Positions 46,842-56,200 of a stretch of 64,000 nucleotides of DNA are shown piece by piece (within the stretch, counting starts at the first letter, position 1; each line of letters starts with the position of its first letter). The stretch spans positions 310,001 through 374,000 of the forward strand of contig NZ_RZIJ01000002.1 of the NCBI RefSeq assembly GCF_003989665.1. The letters run 5' to 3'. Both the position numbers and the translations under genes were made by a program. The stretch is from Azospirillum doebereinerae (lineage in GTDB: Bacteria; Pseudomonadota; Alphaproteobacteria; Azospirillales; Azospirillaceae). A model generated the notes under the pieces. It ran no database searches. It was not told the origin of the DNA and was given only the letters and a program-made list of their open reading frames with translations.

Positions 46842-48356
46842 ATGCGCATTCTTCTGATCGACGCCGAGGCCTGCGACGGCGCGCAGCTGACCAGCCGCTG
46901 GAGCCACCACCCCCTGGGGCTGATGCACATCGCGGCGGCGGCGCGGCGGCGCTTTCCCCAGTTGGACATCCGCATCTTCCACACCGTGACGGCCGCCGAC
47001 CCGCAACGGGAACTGGTGCGGCTGCTCGACGCCTTCCGGCCGGGGCTGGTCGGGGTGCGGGCGCTGTCCATCTTCGCCGACGCCTTTTCCGAGATCTGCC
47101 GGCTGGTGCGGCGCACGCGGCCCGATTCCCGGATCATCGCCGGGGGGCCGCACGCCTCCGCCTCCTTCGAGGACATCCTGGAGCGGGACGAGGTCGACCT
47201 CGTCGTCCACGGCGAAGGCGAGGAGACCTTCACCGAACTGGTCGGCCACCTGATGGCGACCGGCGCCCTGCCCGACACCCTGCCCGGAACGATTCTGCGC
47301 GACGGCGGCAGGATCCGGCGGAACCCCGCCCGCCCGCTGATCGCCGACATCGACGCCAACCCATGGCCGGCCTACGACCTGATCGATCTGTCGCGGTACC
47401 GCGGCATCTCCAACCATTCCTTCCAGAGCGCCGAGACCAGCGCCTTCATCGAAAGCTCGCGCGGCTGTCCCTATCGCTGCGTCTACTGCCACATCGCCCG
47501 GCAGAAGAGCGTCCGCAACCGCTCGCCCGACAACATCGTCGCCGAGATGGAAAGGATCGTCGACGAGAAGGGGGTGCGCGACTTCGTGTTCGTCGACGAC
47601 ATCTTCAACGTGCCGGCGGCGTCCGGCAAGGAGGTCTTGCGGCGGATCGCCCAGCGGCTGCCCGGCACCCGCGTCAACTTCCCCAACGGGCTGCGCGCCG
47701 ACCAACTGGACGAGGAGTTCCTCGACCTGCTGGAGGAGGTCGGCACCATCCACATGGCGCTCGCCGTCGAGACCGCCTCGCCCCGGCTTCAGAAGCTGAT
47801 CGGCAAGCACCTGAAGCTGGACCGCGCCCGCGCCATGATCGAGAGCGCCTCCCGGCGCTTCATCGTCAGCGGCTTCTTCATGGTCGGCTTTCCCACCGAA
47901 ACCAGGGACGAGGCCCTGGCGACGCTGGACTTCGCCCGCGGCTTGTCCCACCTCTGCCAGCCCTCGCTCAGCGTCGTGCGCGTCTATCCCAAGACGCCGC
48001 TCTGGGACCTGCTGGAACCGACGCCCGAACAGGCCGGGCTGCTGCAACGGCAGACCAGGACGACGCTGCAACCCAGACAGGGAGAGCCGACGAACTTCTA
48101 CGGCGACGTCTTCGACGACGAACGAATGCCGTTGAAGAGCGTCGACATCGACGAGATCCGGGGCCGGTGGGTCCGGGAGGTGGTGTTCGACCCGCAGCGC
48201 ATCCGCAACGCCTGCCGGATCATGGAGCGCTACTGGCCCGAAGAGAACATCGTCCTGTTCTACAGGAACTACTTCAACCTGAAGAGCTTCGACCGGCGGG
48301 CGCTGGACGAGTTGATGCAGTTCGCCGACCGCGCCGGGGAGCCGATGGCGTCATAG
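46842..48356 (+). CDS. B12-binding-type radical SAM protein
   Basis: A 504-residue protein. The N-terminal Rossmann-like domain (1-150) corresponds to the cobalamin-binding position (HPLGLMHIAAAARRRFP, VGVRALSIFADAF, IIAGGPHASASF, HGEGEETF) but lacks the DxHxxG cobalt-ligand motif. The radical SAM domain has Cys209, Cys213 and Cys216 in SRGCPYRCVYCHI, and DFVFVDDIFNVP, and VSGFFMVGFPTETRDEA. The fold is that of class B methylases and related hopanoid, bacteriochlorophyll and antibiotic enzymes. It is encoded one base after the NRPS-TE stop, so it belongs to the cluster, perhaps for C-methylation or ring formation at unactivated carbon. It is the last gene of the operon. Confidence 0.9.
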   Translation: MRILLIDAEACDGAQLTSRWSHHPLGLMHIAAAARRRFPQLDIRIFHTVTAADPQRELVRLLDAFRPGLVGVRALSIFADAFSEICRLVRRTRPDSRIIAGGPHASASFEDILERDEVDLVVHGEGEETFTELVGHLMATGALPDTLPGTILRDGGRIRRNPARPLIADIDANPWPAYDLIDLSRYRGISNHSFQSAETSAFIESSRGCPYRCVYCHIARQKSVRNRSPDNIVAEMERIVDEKGVRDFVFVDDIFNVPAASGKEVLRRIAQRLPGTRVNFPNGLRADQLDEEFLDLLEEVGTIHMALAVETASPRLQKLIGKHLKLDRARAMIESASRRFIVSGFFMVGFPTETRDEALATLDFARGLSHLCQPSLSVVRVYPKTPLWDLLEPTPEQAGLLQRQTRTTLQPRQGEPTNFYGDVFDDERMPLKSVDIDEIRGRWVREVVFDPQRIRNACRIMERYWPEENIVLFYRNYFNLKSFDRRALDELMQFADRAGEPMAS

Positions 48357-48748
48357 CGTTCGTATCCGGGGAAGGCCACATGGTCGGCGCTGTCTCCCGT
48401 GGAGCGGCGGGGGCCCCACCCTGGGTTCCGTTGCAAAGTTTGCTGTTGGGCGCGGAGAGCGGTGGTTTCAACTTGGTCAGGCAGGCAGCTCCAACATCTC
48501 TGCACCCGCAGGGGCAACACTTCAGGACGCCGCCGGGGTTCACGGTCGCGCTGGCCGCTGCACCTGACGGCCAATTTCACTCCGCCGTGACGCAGGTGGC
48601 GAAGAGCCCGACCAACAAGGCGGCTGTGGCTGCCCTGACCGCTGCCTTGCGGCGGCAACCCCGGCAGCGGCCAATCCGGGCGCGTTCCCATGGCACAAGC
48701 CGGATGCCAAAGCGTCGATAGCGTCCACGATTAAGAGAGGGGATCGAT

Positions 48749-48874
48749 ATGGCGAAGCGGAAGCGTAAGGCCGGCTATGGAGTGCCGTTCACGCTGGGGG
48801 ACATTCCCACCAACCTAGCCCACGCCTTGCTGACGGTCCCCCGGAACGCCTGCGCCATACAGCCCATGCGGTAG
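48749..48874 (+). CDS. Small basic ORF (41 aa), possibly truncated
   Basis: An ATG with a very good ribosome-binding site (GAGAGGGGATCGAT) opens a 41-codon frame beginning MAKRKRKAGYGVPFTLGDIP and ending at TAG in CAIQPMR. The Lys/Arg-rich start looks like that of a DNA-binding or phage-type protein cut short by a stop. No family is recognised. An open frame in the same direction continues from a GTG at 48877. Confidence 0.35.
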   Translation: MAKRKRKAGYGVPFTLGDIPTNLAHALLTVPRNACAIQPMR

Positions 48875-49042
48875 AGGTGCGTGACCGGTTGGGCACGGGT
48901 ACCCCGCTGTCCTACGGGGTGAAGATAGAAGACACCGGCCCGCTGGCCGCCTACCTGCGCCGGGGAAAGCTGACATGGCACCAGCACGAAGCGGAGGCCG
49001 CTGTCGGCCCGCGCGTGGCAGCGTGCGGTCACTCCCCGGCGC

Positions 49043-49360
49043 ATGACGGCCCGCTGGGAAGAGCGGGGGAGCGGGGGCGGCGTCGATTCTTCCCCGGCTG
49101 TGACGGGCGCACATGGCTTGTTCCGCTTGTTGGAGCAGGCCGGGTTAGCGTCGCCGGTTCGAGAGGGGGCAACCCTAAACCTGCCGGGAATCGCGCGCAA
49201 CTCGGCGGGCGCCCGCGCTCCTGTGTGGCTCACGCCCGGCGGTACCATCGTTCTGTCCGTGTGCGGCATGGAGGAATGGGCCGGCGGCACCCGTAAGCTG
49301 GACAAGCTGCACGAGTCGTTGGACGCGCTGGCGGATGTGTTGAGAATTCTACGGCCATAG
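49043..49360 (+). CDS. Hypothetical protein (105 aa), uncertain
   Basis: A 105-codon frame whose second half reads like real protein: LFRLLEQAGLASP, VWLTPGGTIVLSVCGMEEWA, KLDKLHESLDALADVLRIL. The first 25 residues are low-complexity. It overlaps another frame (48877-49296) that looks coding in its first half, so an old frameshift near 49030 may have split one gene. No homologous family is recognised. Confidence 0.35.
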   Translation: MTARWEERGSGGGVDSSPAVTGAHGLFRLLEQAGLASPVREGATLNLPGIARNSAGARAPVWLTPGGTIVLSVCGMEEWAGGTRKLDKLHESLDALADVLRILRP

Positions 49361-49535
49361 AGCCGTTCCGTTTTTCAGGGGGGTGGTGTTGGCGTGCGAC
49401 GCGCTATCCCGCCCGGCCCCCTGGAAGCCCCCTATGGGGTGGTGTTCAGGCGGGATGCCGTCGCTGGGGTAAGTCAGTGAGTGCCCTATTCAAAGCCCCC
49501 CGACACACGGCGGCACCCTTGGTCGCGGGGCTGTG

Positions 49536-49700
49536 ATGGAATGGGCCGAGATGAATTCTGCATTTCGGCCCATTCAAGCGAAATGCCTGATCCATCCAGA
49601 GAAAGAAGTGGAAATTCACGATGGACGGAAACGCATCGATATTGCCTATACAAACAATGCTACCAGCGGCGGCTTCTTCCGCAGGCGGGGGGAGATGTGA
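49536..49700 (+). pseudogene. Truncated nuclease-like fragment (54 codons)
   Basis: A short frame below normal ORF cut-offs: start ATG 49536, stop TGA 49698-49700. Its C-terminal part contains IHPEKEVEIHDGRKRIDIAY and then TNNATSGGFFRR. I associate the DGRKRIDI...N.A..GFF pattern with restriction-endonuclease-fold proteins, where Asp and a later Glu-x-Lys form the active site; here the frame stops before that second motif. It is therefore probably the N-terminal stump of a larger nuclease gene. Family assignment is from memory. Confidence 0.4.
49539..49575. repeat. 15-position inverted repeat inside the nuclease-like fragment
   Basis: Arms 49539-49553 (GAATGGGCCGAGATG) and 49561-49575 are reverse complements at 14 of 15 positions around a 7-base loop. 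No T-tract follows, so it is not a simple terminator. It overlaps the start codons of the nuclease-like fragment and could control its translation or mark an element boundary. Confidence 0.7.
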
Positions 49701-49710
49701 GGGGAAAAGC

Positions 49711-49740
49711 AAAAAGGCCCGGCGATTTGCCGAGCCTTTT
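49711..49740 (+). terminator. Intrinsic terminator (both orientations possible)
   Basis: AAAAA, then GGCCCGGC (49716-49723), loop GATTT, GCCGAGCC (49729-49736; one mismatch), then TTTT. It is 10 bases after the stop of the nuclease-like fragment and has A- and T-tracts on both sides, typical of a terminator that works in both directions. Confidence 0.7.
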
Positions 49741-49850
49741 CAATGGGTTGGAAACCCTTTATCTCAGTGGCGGAGGGCGCAGTCACTGGCGGAACACCCT
49801 CCTCTGCCTTGGCGCTGGTGGAGCGAGGTTCGCTGTCCTGAGCCACCGGT

Positions 49851-50002
49851 TTCCCTGCGAAACAGGGAATTTACAGGGAAATTTCTTGATCCTAACCATT
49901 CCGAGCAGCGGCAGTTCCTTGCTTCCAAGGCAGTTTTCCTAGCTTCCGGACCAGCCAAGGGGCGTCCGTGAGCCGGATGGAACAGGGAATAAACATTCCC
50001 TG
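49851..50002. repeat. CAGGGAA repeat cluster with palindromes
   Basis: CAGGGAA occurs at 49863-49869, 49874-49880 and 49983-49989, and its complement at 49851-49857 and 49996-50002. Two of these pairs form hairpins: TTCCCTG-CGAAA-CAGGGAA (49851-49869) and CAGGGAAT-AAAC-ATTCCCTG (49983-50002). The surrounding DNA is lower in GC. It looks like debris of a repeat-rich element end. Confidence 0.6.
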
Positions 50003-50122
50003 CTGCGCCCACGATAGGTCACCAAAACAGGCAGCGGAGCTTCGGACAGCCGGACGCCGACACCAGCTCGTGCGTGGTAGAGCCCCTGGCACCCTCGGCG
50101 CTGACCAGCAGATTTTTCGCGC

Positions 50123-50413
50123 ATGGCGAGCATGTGCAGCGTAGGCTCCGTGTTCGAAACGGTGTGGCGAAAGGGACGAATTCTGGCTTCTCTCCCGAGC
50201 CCCCGCGACAGGGATCCCGAACTGCCGCGGGGCAACGCGAAAATCCCCCTGGAGTTCTGGAAGATCGTCGTGATGCTGGGCGGCGGAAGCAAGCTGCACG
50301 CCACGGCCTATCTGCTCAGCCAGGGCGACCTTATCCGCGATCTGCTGGAGAAGCAGATCCGGTCTCGCGTGCGTGCGCCAAGCGGAATTTCGCCACGAGC
50401 GGCGAGGCCATGA
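50123..50413 (+). pseudogene. Fragment of a DNA/RNA non-specific endonuclease gene
   Basis: The frame contains RDRDPELPRGNAKIPLEFWK, followed by IVVMLGGGSKLHATAYLLSQ and GDLIRDLLEKQ. This matches, as I remember the family, the second half of NUC1/EndoG-type nucleases: the D-DP-YRG segment, the IPxxFWKVV strand and the TAYLLSQ strand. The catalytic DRGH motif, which lies upstream in intact genes, is absent, and the frame ends 13 codons later without the usual YRTFQ segment. A different frame just downstream (AFDILDRDGRPTMAPI, about 50459-50509) also looks like a protein remnant. Together they indicate decay by deletion and frameshift. Confidence 0.5.
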
Positions 50414-50601
50414 TACGGGCGGTGGAAAGCCGCCATGGGGTGCGCCCAGCCTACCGCAGCCTTCGACATCCTGGATCGGGACGGACGGCCGACCATGGCG
50501 CCGATTTAAGCGATTGTGAGGCAAGGTTTCGCCGGGGTAGCCTGCAGCGGGTTGAGAACGCGATGGGGACCGTGCGGAGGGTTCCCGATGGGAGAGGAAG
50601 C

Positions 50602-51900
50602 ATGGCGGAAGGCCGTTCCAACTGGGTCGTCGTGACCGGCCTCGTGCGCGATGGCGACCGGTTCGACCGGAAGCTCCGCACCCTTTTGCAGTGGCGCCAA
50701 GACGGGATCGTCGACGGAATCGTGATGTCGACCTGGATCGGCGAAATGGATCGCTACCCCGAAACGCTGAGGATCATCCAGGAACAGGGCATCGTCCTGG
50801 TCGAGACCGAGGAGCCCCTGATCAATCTGGCGGGCCATGTCCTGCACCAGATGAAGGCTCTCCATTATGGCCTGCTGGCCTGCCCGGAGAATGCCCATAT
50901 TCTACGGCTCCGCCCCGATCTCGGTGAGCTGACGCCATCCTTGCAGCGCATGCTAAGCGCCCCCCCCGACCTCACCATCCGCGATCACGGCAACTGGCCC
51001 CGCCTTTTCAACGCGAAGATCATCATCCATGGCGGGTTCCTGCATTTTCCCGGATACATAAACGACATCATATATTATGGCGAAAGAGACGATGTTCTCC
51101 GCTTGGTAAACTTCACGGTGCACCCGGAATATATCTATACGGACTGTTCCCCGGAACAGTTCTTCTATACGACGGCCCTTTTGCAGCAAGTGCCGATTCT
51201 TGATGGTTACATGCAGGTTCACGCCGGTTGCCGGTTCGGCGATGCGGCAGCAGGACAGGTGCAGCGCGACGTCTTCGCGGGTAGCGATTATTTCCTGTCG
51301 GCCTGGGCGACCTACCTTCTCTGTCTGCATCGCTACGTCCGCATCGGCTTGTTTGCCGATTCCGAACGGAGCGACCAGCGCGACGACGATGCGTCCGGCG
51401 GCTTCCCAATGGAAGCGCTGTTCCAGGGAGGTTCGTTTCCTCCAGGGCTCCACATGCATGCGGATGCCCAGAGCCTGACATTCCTGGGGGAGGGTTGGCT
51501 GAACGCGCTTTTCGCCCGCCGCCTCCAGGACAGCCCCTTGACCAGACGTTTCTACGACCGGCTCGACCAAGCGTCCGACTTCGATTTCCAGAAGGACCAG
51601 ACCTTGAATCCTCTGCGGCCAGCACCCGACGTGCTGGATTTCGTATCCGCGCTACGGGAAAAACTGCACATCCGGACCGCGCGCCTCGACGAGATCGGGG
51701 AGGCCGGCGCGTTGCGCTACAGGATCCGCGGCCCGCGCGAGCGCGTGTCGTTCAGCGCGAGCCATATGGGGCAGTCGATGCTGGAGCAGCAGAACACCAT
51801 GCTTCGCCGACGGGTCGACGAGCTTTCCGAGGAGGTCGCTGCCATGGCCGGACTGATCGCGGCGATGCGGAAGACGGACGGCGCGGGCGGCGCCTCCTGA
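50602..51900 (+). CDS. WavE-like surface polysaccharide synthesis protein
   Basis: A 432-residue cytoplasmic protein. The N-terminal half (NWVVVTGLVRDGDRFDRKL, GIVMSTWIGEMDRYPETLR, HILRLRPDL) follows the WavE family pattern: a GT-A-like start, an STW(I/E)GE segment and an RSDL/RPDL-type motif where acidic residues bind the sugar nucleotide. The middle is rich in aromatic residues, and the C-terminus ends in a coiled coil (MLEQQNTMLRRRVDELSEEV). The start at 50602 has GGGAGAGGAAGC directly upstream; the long open frame before it reads through the decayed nuclease. The sulfotransferase gene follows after 10 bases. Assignment to WavE is moderate; a glycosyltransferase role is likely. Confidence 0.65.
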   Translation: MAEGRSNWVVVTGLVRDGDRFDRKLRTLLQWRQDGIVDGIVMSTWIGEMDRYPETLRIIQEQGIVLVETEEPLINLAGHVLHQMKALHYGLLACPENAHILRLRPDLGELTPSLQRMLSAPPDLTIRDHGNWPRLFNAKIIIHGGFLHFPGYINDIIYYGERDDVLRLVNFTVHPEYIYTDCSPEQFFYTTALLQQVPILDGYMQVHAGCRFGDAAAGQVQRDVFAGSDYFLSAWATYLLCLHRYVRIGLFADSERSDQRDDDASGGFPMEALFQGGSFPPGLHMHADAQSLTFLGEGWLNALFARRLQDSPLTRRFYDRLDQASDFDFQKDQTLNPLRPAPDVLDFVSALREKLHIRTARLDEIGEAGALRYRIRGPRERVSFSASHMGQSMLEQQNTMLRRRVDELSEEVAAMAGLIAAMRKTDGAGGAS

Positions 51901-51910
51901 GACGCGCCGG

Positions 51911-53185
51911 ATGTCCAATCTCCCCGACAATCCGATGGTGCCGTGGCCGGACGGCACGCTGGTCGGCACAGCCTCCGGCGGAAGCCGGCGTGTCTTGCCG
52001 CTCGTCGTCGGCATGCACCGGAGCGGCACCTCGATGACCGCCGGCTGCCTGCACAGGCTTGGCATGGACATGGTGGACGACGCGGTCGGCGAGCACGAAA
52101 CCAACCGCGGCGGGCATTACGAACGGATGGATTTCCTGGCCATCCACGACCGTCTTCTGGCCGATTTGGGAAGCCGCTGGGATTCCCTGACGCCGCTCCC
52201 CGCCGGCTGGTGGCGCGGCCCGCCGGCGATGGTGGCGCGGCGGGAGATCAAGGCCCGGCTGAGGCATGCGCTGCCGGATGGCGGACGGCGGTTGTGGGGG
52301 ATCAAGGATCCGCGGCTGATGCGGCTGCTGCCGCTCTGGCTCGATGTCTGCGTCGATCTGGACCTGGAGCCGCGTATCCTGCTGGTGACCCGCGATCCCG
52401 ACGCCGTCGCCCGCTCTCTCGCGCGGCGGAACGCCATGGATCGGGACGACGCCCTGGCCCTGTGGATGGTCCATCATATGGAGTTCATCCGCAGCGTCGG
52501 CGAGTTGCCCTGGCTTCGCATCGACCATCGGGACTGGCTGGAGGATCCGCGCACCCAAATCCACCGCCTGATCGGCCATTACGGGATATCCGACGGTCTT
52601 TATGACGGCTCCATCGCGGCGGTCGACGAATTCATCCATGCCGAATGGACGGATTCCAGAACCGCGCCGCGGACGGCCCCATCCCCGGCCCATTCCCTGT
52701 ACGAACGTCTGGCCGCTCTCGCCGACAGCGGAGCACCGGCGCCCGTTGCCTGTCCACCCGACCTGCGCGTCAGCGCGCGGGATTTCCACGCCTTCGCCCA
52801 AACCTTCAAGAGCGCCCTGACGCGGGCGGAGCGGCTGCCGGAGGTCGAGGCCGACGCGCGGGCAATGGCCGAAACGCTGTCCAGGCGTGATATCGAAATG
52901 GCCGATCTGGCGGCGGAACTGGCAGCGGCGCGGACGCTGCCGGTCCCCCAGGATCGCCGGCACGCCGACGCGCGGCCGACCCCGGAGATGGCGGAGCCCG
53001 GGCGCGACGGACGTTTGGCACTCGAAAAGCTGGTCGCCGGCCTGATCGCCGAGCGGGACCGCGCCGAAACCGTCCGATCCGCCCTGATGGCGGAACTTGC
53101 CGCCGCACGCAGCTTGGCCACCTCCCTGCGGACCTGCCTCATGGCGCTCGAAACCGAACCGCCGGCCGAGCGACAAGACGGCTGA
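51911..53185 (+). CDS. Sulfotransferase family protein with coiled-coil tail
   Basis: A 424-residue protein. The PAPS 5'-phosphosulfate loop is VVGMHRSGTSMTAGCLHRLG (residues 32-51), and the 3'-phosphate motif is LLVTRDPDAVARSLARRNAM (about 158-177). It would transfer sulfate from PAPS to a hydroxyl of a glycan or small molecule in the cytoplasm. The last 130 residues are helical and coiled-coil-like (MAETLSRRDIEMADLAAELA), beyond the normal family length, and may bind a partner. It is in an operon with the WavE-like gene and convergent with the large glycosyltransferase gene, which suggests a sulfated surface polysaccharide. Confidence 0.82.
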   Translation: MSNLPDNPMVPWPDGTLVGTASGGSRRVLPLVVGMHRSGTSMTAGCLHRLGMDMVDDAVGEHETNRGGHYERMDFLAIHDRLLADLGSRWDSLTPLPAGWWRGPPAMVARREIKARLRHALPDGGRRLWGIKDPRLMRLLPLWLDVCVDLDLEPRILLVTRDPDAVARSLARRNAMDRDDALALWMVHHMEFIRSVGELPWLRIDHRDWLEDPRTQIHRLIGHYGISDGLYDGSIAAVDEFIHAEWTDSRTAPRTAPSPAHSLYERLAALADSGAPAPVACPPDLRVSARDFHAFAQTFKSALTRAERLPEVEADARAMAETLSRRDIEMADLAAELAAARTLPVPQDRRHADARPTPEMAEPGRDGRLALEKLVAGLIAERDRAETVRSALMAELAAARSLATSLRTCLMALETEPPAERQDG

Positions 53186-53209
53186 GTCCCAAGACGGAAG
53201 CGATCCGAT

Positions 53210-56200
53210 CTACACGGAGGGCCGGCGGCGGCTCTTCATGCCGGCGAGCCGGGGGATGACCTCGGCAATGGCGGTCTCCCGGCCGCTGTCCATGTGGAAG
53301 GCCAGCAGGCTCGCCACCATGTCCGGCCCATAGGCGCGGTAGGTGCGGATCAGGCGCTCGCCGAACGTCTCGATCGGACCGGTCAGGTCGCCGTAGGCGA
53401 GGGGAACCGCCAACCCCTGCCATGCCGCTTCGGTGCCAACGCAGGGGACGCCGTTGGCGCTCGCCTCGATCACCTTGCCCTTGATCCCGGCGCCGGTCAG
53501 AAGCGGCGCGATCGATACCCGGCAGATCGAATAGAGGTAGTTCAGGGTGCCGTCGCTGACCAGCCCATGCCGGATGGCGTTCGGAACGGCGCTGAAATCA
53601 ACGTGGTCGAATCCGGAACCGCAGATGTGCAGCGTCGCCTCGGGCAGAGCGGCGGTCACCTGCGGCCAGATACGGGACACGAAATAGGCGATGCCCTCGC
53701 GGTTGGGATGATGGTTGTAGGAACCGACGAACAGGATGTCCCGCCGCGCCGACTCAGCCGTCGGCGGACTGGCGGTCGGGAAATCGTAGGGGAACATGTC
53801 GACGACCGGCGTCGTGAACCATTGGCGCAGCAACCGGGTCTCGTCCTCGGAGCAGGAGACGATGTTGTCGAACAGGGACACGACGTCGCGGTTCTGGTCG
53901 GCATAGCGTTCCATCGCCGCGTCCACCGCCGGTGCGAATCCCGGATGGCCCGTGTCGTGGGGAAAGGCCCGCAGGGCCTCCACATCGACCGGATAAAGGG
54001 ATTTGACGCAGCGGAGCCGTTCGAGATGCCGTTTGAAATGGCGGGCCACCGGGATGCGGGAGACGAAGGCGTAGGAGAAATCGGCGGAATGCCGCTCGAC
54101 GAGTTGCTCGAACCGCTTCGAGCCGCTTCCGGAGATGACCTCGATCCCCAGCCGCTCCAGGGACTGGGCATAGCGGCTGCGGTGGTTGTTCTGCGGGACG
54201 AAGACGACGTAGGTGTTCTCCATCGCCGCCAGCGTCCGGCAGACCGCGTACAGGGTCCGGCTGCCGGCGTCCTGGTCGAATTCGGGAATGTTGTTCTCGA
54301 ACACCAGGGCGATGGATTTCCTTGGGAAGCGCCGCCCGGTGTGGAAGGGGGTGGCGTCACCGTTGACCTGGTGCTGTGTTCCCAATGTCAGCGCCCATTT
54401 CCGGGCAAGCGTCCGGCTGTTCGTCCGCTGATGGGATTTGAGCGACGAGGAGTTCTCGTCGGTCCCCATCGTGGCGCCCTCCAGATGGGTGACGACGGAG
54501 TGCGGATTGACCAGCACCGCATGGCCCCGATCCCGGCTGGCCAGGCAGAAGTCGGAATCCTCGCAATAGGCGGGGGCGAAGCGCGTGTCGAAGCCGCCGA
54601 TCTCCTCCCAGACGGTGCGCCGGATTCCCATCCAGCACCCGCTGACATAATCGGTCTCGCGCAGGTTGCGCACCGACTCCTCGCCCAGCGTCCTGCCGCG
54701 ATGATAGTTCCACGCCGATCCGTCGGCCCACAGCAGGCCGCCGTTCTCCTGGATGGTGCCGTCCGGGTTCAGAATCAGGCCGCCGACCACGCCGGCGCGC
54801 GGACGGTCGCGGAAGGTCGAGAGAAGCGCCGGTATCGCGTCCTTGTGGACGATGATGTCGTTGTTTACGAAGATCAGGACGGCCGCCGCCGTCTGCGCCG
54901 CGGCGTTGTTGCAGTTCGCCAGGAAGCCCAGATTCGCCGGATTGCGGATGAACCGGGCGAAGGGCAGGAAATAGCCGAGGATTCCGCCGCCGTCGATGTG
55001 GGCGGCGTCCTCGGCGACGACGAACTCCAGCCGGTCGGCCCCGGGATGCAGGATCGCGCTGAGGACGCAGCGCAGAACCAGATCGTCGCGGCCGTAGCTG
55101 GGGATGATGAAGCTCGCCTCCGCCTCCTCCGCCGGGCAGGCCCGGACGTTGCGCAGCGTCCGCATCTCGGTGATGGAGGGGAAACCCTTCTCACCCGCCA
55201 GCGCGTCGGCGTAGGTGGCTGGGCACCGGATCGTCCGCAGCCAGCGCGCCCAGATACGGTTGATGTCCGCGACCCCGGTCTCCCGGGCGGCGAAGTCGAT
55301 CAATCCGGGATATTCGGCGGCGATGAAACCGTCGTCGACGGTGGTCAGAAAGCTGCGGCGGACAATTCCCGCGTCAGCCGTGACGCAGCGGTAGAGCGCG
55401 CTGGACGGTTCCGCCGTCGCGGGAAAGACGGCCAGGAACGCCCCGGGATCGATCAGGCCGGAGACGAGTTCCACCGCGTCCTCGCCGGTCAGGCGATGCA
55501 GGATCTCGTAGCGGCGGATGGCGTCGTAATAGTTCCTGTCCTCCCCCTCGTCCTGCATCAGCGGATGCGGGGCGCCGCCAGGAAAGCGGCCGAGGCGGAA
55601 GGCGGCAAGCCGGCACCCTTCCGTCCGCTTGCCTCCAAGCAGCGACCGCTGGGCCAGCCAATCCTCGTCGAAATAGGGATGGAGGACATCCAGCCGGCGC
55701 CGGTCGGGCGGCGTCGCCAGCCAGTCGGCCAGGAACCCGACGACCGAGGAACGGCCGCCATCGGACGGGGAGTCCGCCGAGCGCATGCCAGCACGGATAT
55801 GCTCCACATCGACGAAGAACGACGGCATGGACAAGGACGAATCGGCTTCCCCCTCGGCGCTGGCCCGGTCCAGCCAGTCGTCGAAGCAGGACACGCTCTC
55901 ATCCATGCTGTCCGCCATCCCGTCCGAACGTCCGGACAGCAGGCGGAAATCGGCGTTCGAGAAGAGCGGGTTCGGTCCGGCGTCCGCCCCCCGGCCTTGG
56001 CGGAGATACCATTCCAGCGGACTGACCCGGTCCGGCACGAGACCGCCGGAGAGGTCGGCGACGAAGCGCGGATCCAGCCATACCGAGGTGGGAAGGAGCC
56101 AGGCGTTCCGGTTGCCCAGGTAATGGTGGACCGCGTCGCGCTTCGACGGGAAGCGAAGGCCGGTCGCCGCCGCGAAAACTTCGGAGTCGAACAGCCGGCT

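Larger units (their letters stand above)
48357..50601. other. Decayed 2.2-kb stretch between the NRPS cluster and glycan genes
   Basis: No intact gene of known family lies here. The region contains short frames, at least two gene fragments (49536-49700, 50123-50413), a 15-position hairpin, an intrinsic terminator and several CAGGGAA repeats. Base composition is locally lower in GC (49480-49760 and 49850-50000) than the flanks. The stretch looks like the remains of one or more inserted elements. From 48357 to 48748 I see nothing I can call a gene. Confidence 0.6.

Noticed and set aside
43109..47359. 1416-codon minus-strand open frame across the NRPS genes
   Set aside because: Antisense shadow in very GC-rich DNA; the plus-strand frames carry full NRPS and radical SAM motifs.
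32846..48356. The NRPS cluster as a siderophore locus
   Set aside because: No TonB-dependent receptor, siderophore importer, exporter or clear Fur/RirA/Irr site is visible, and only two carrier domains exist. Iron chelation by a small product is still not excluded.
48274..48543. 89-codon cysteine-containing minus-strand frame (MNPGGVLKCCPCGCRDVG)
   Set aside because: It overlaps the end of the radical SAM gene, has no ribosome-binding site, and matches no family I know.
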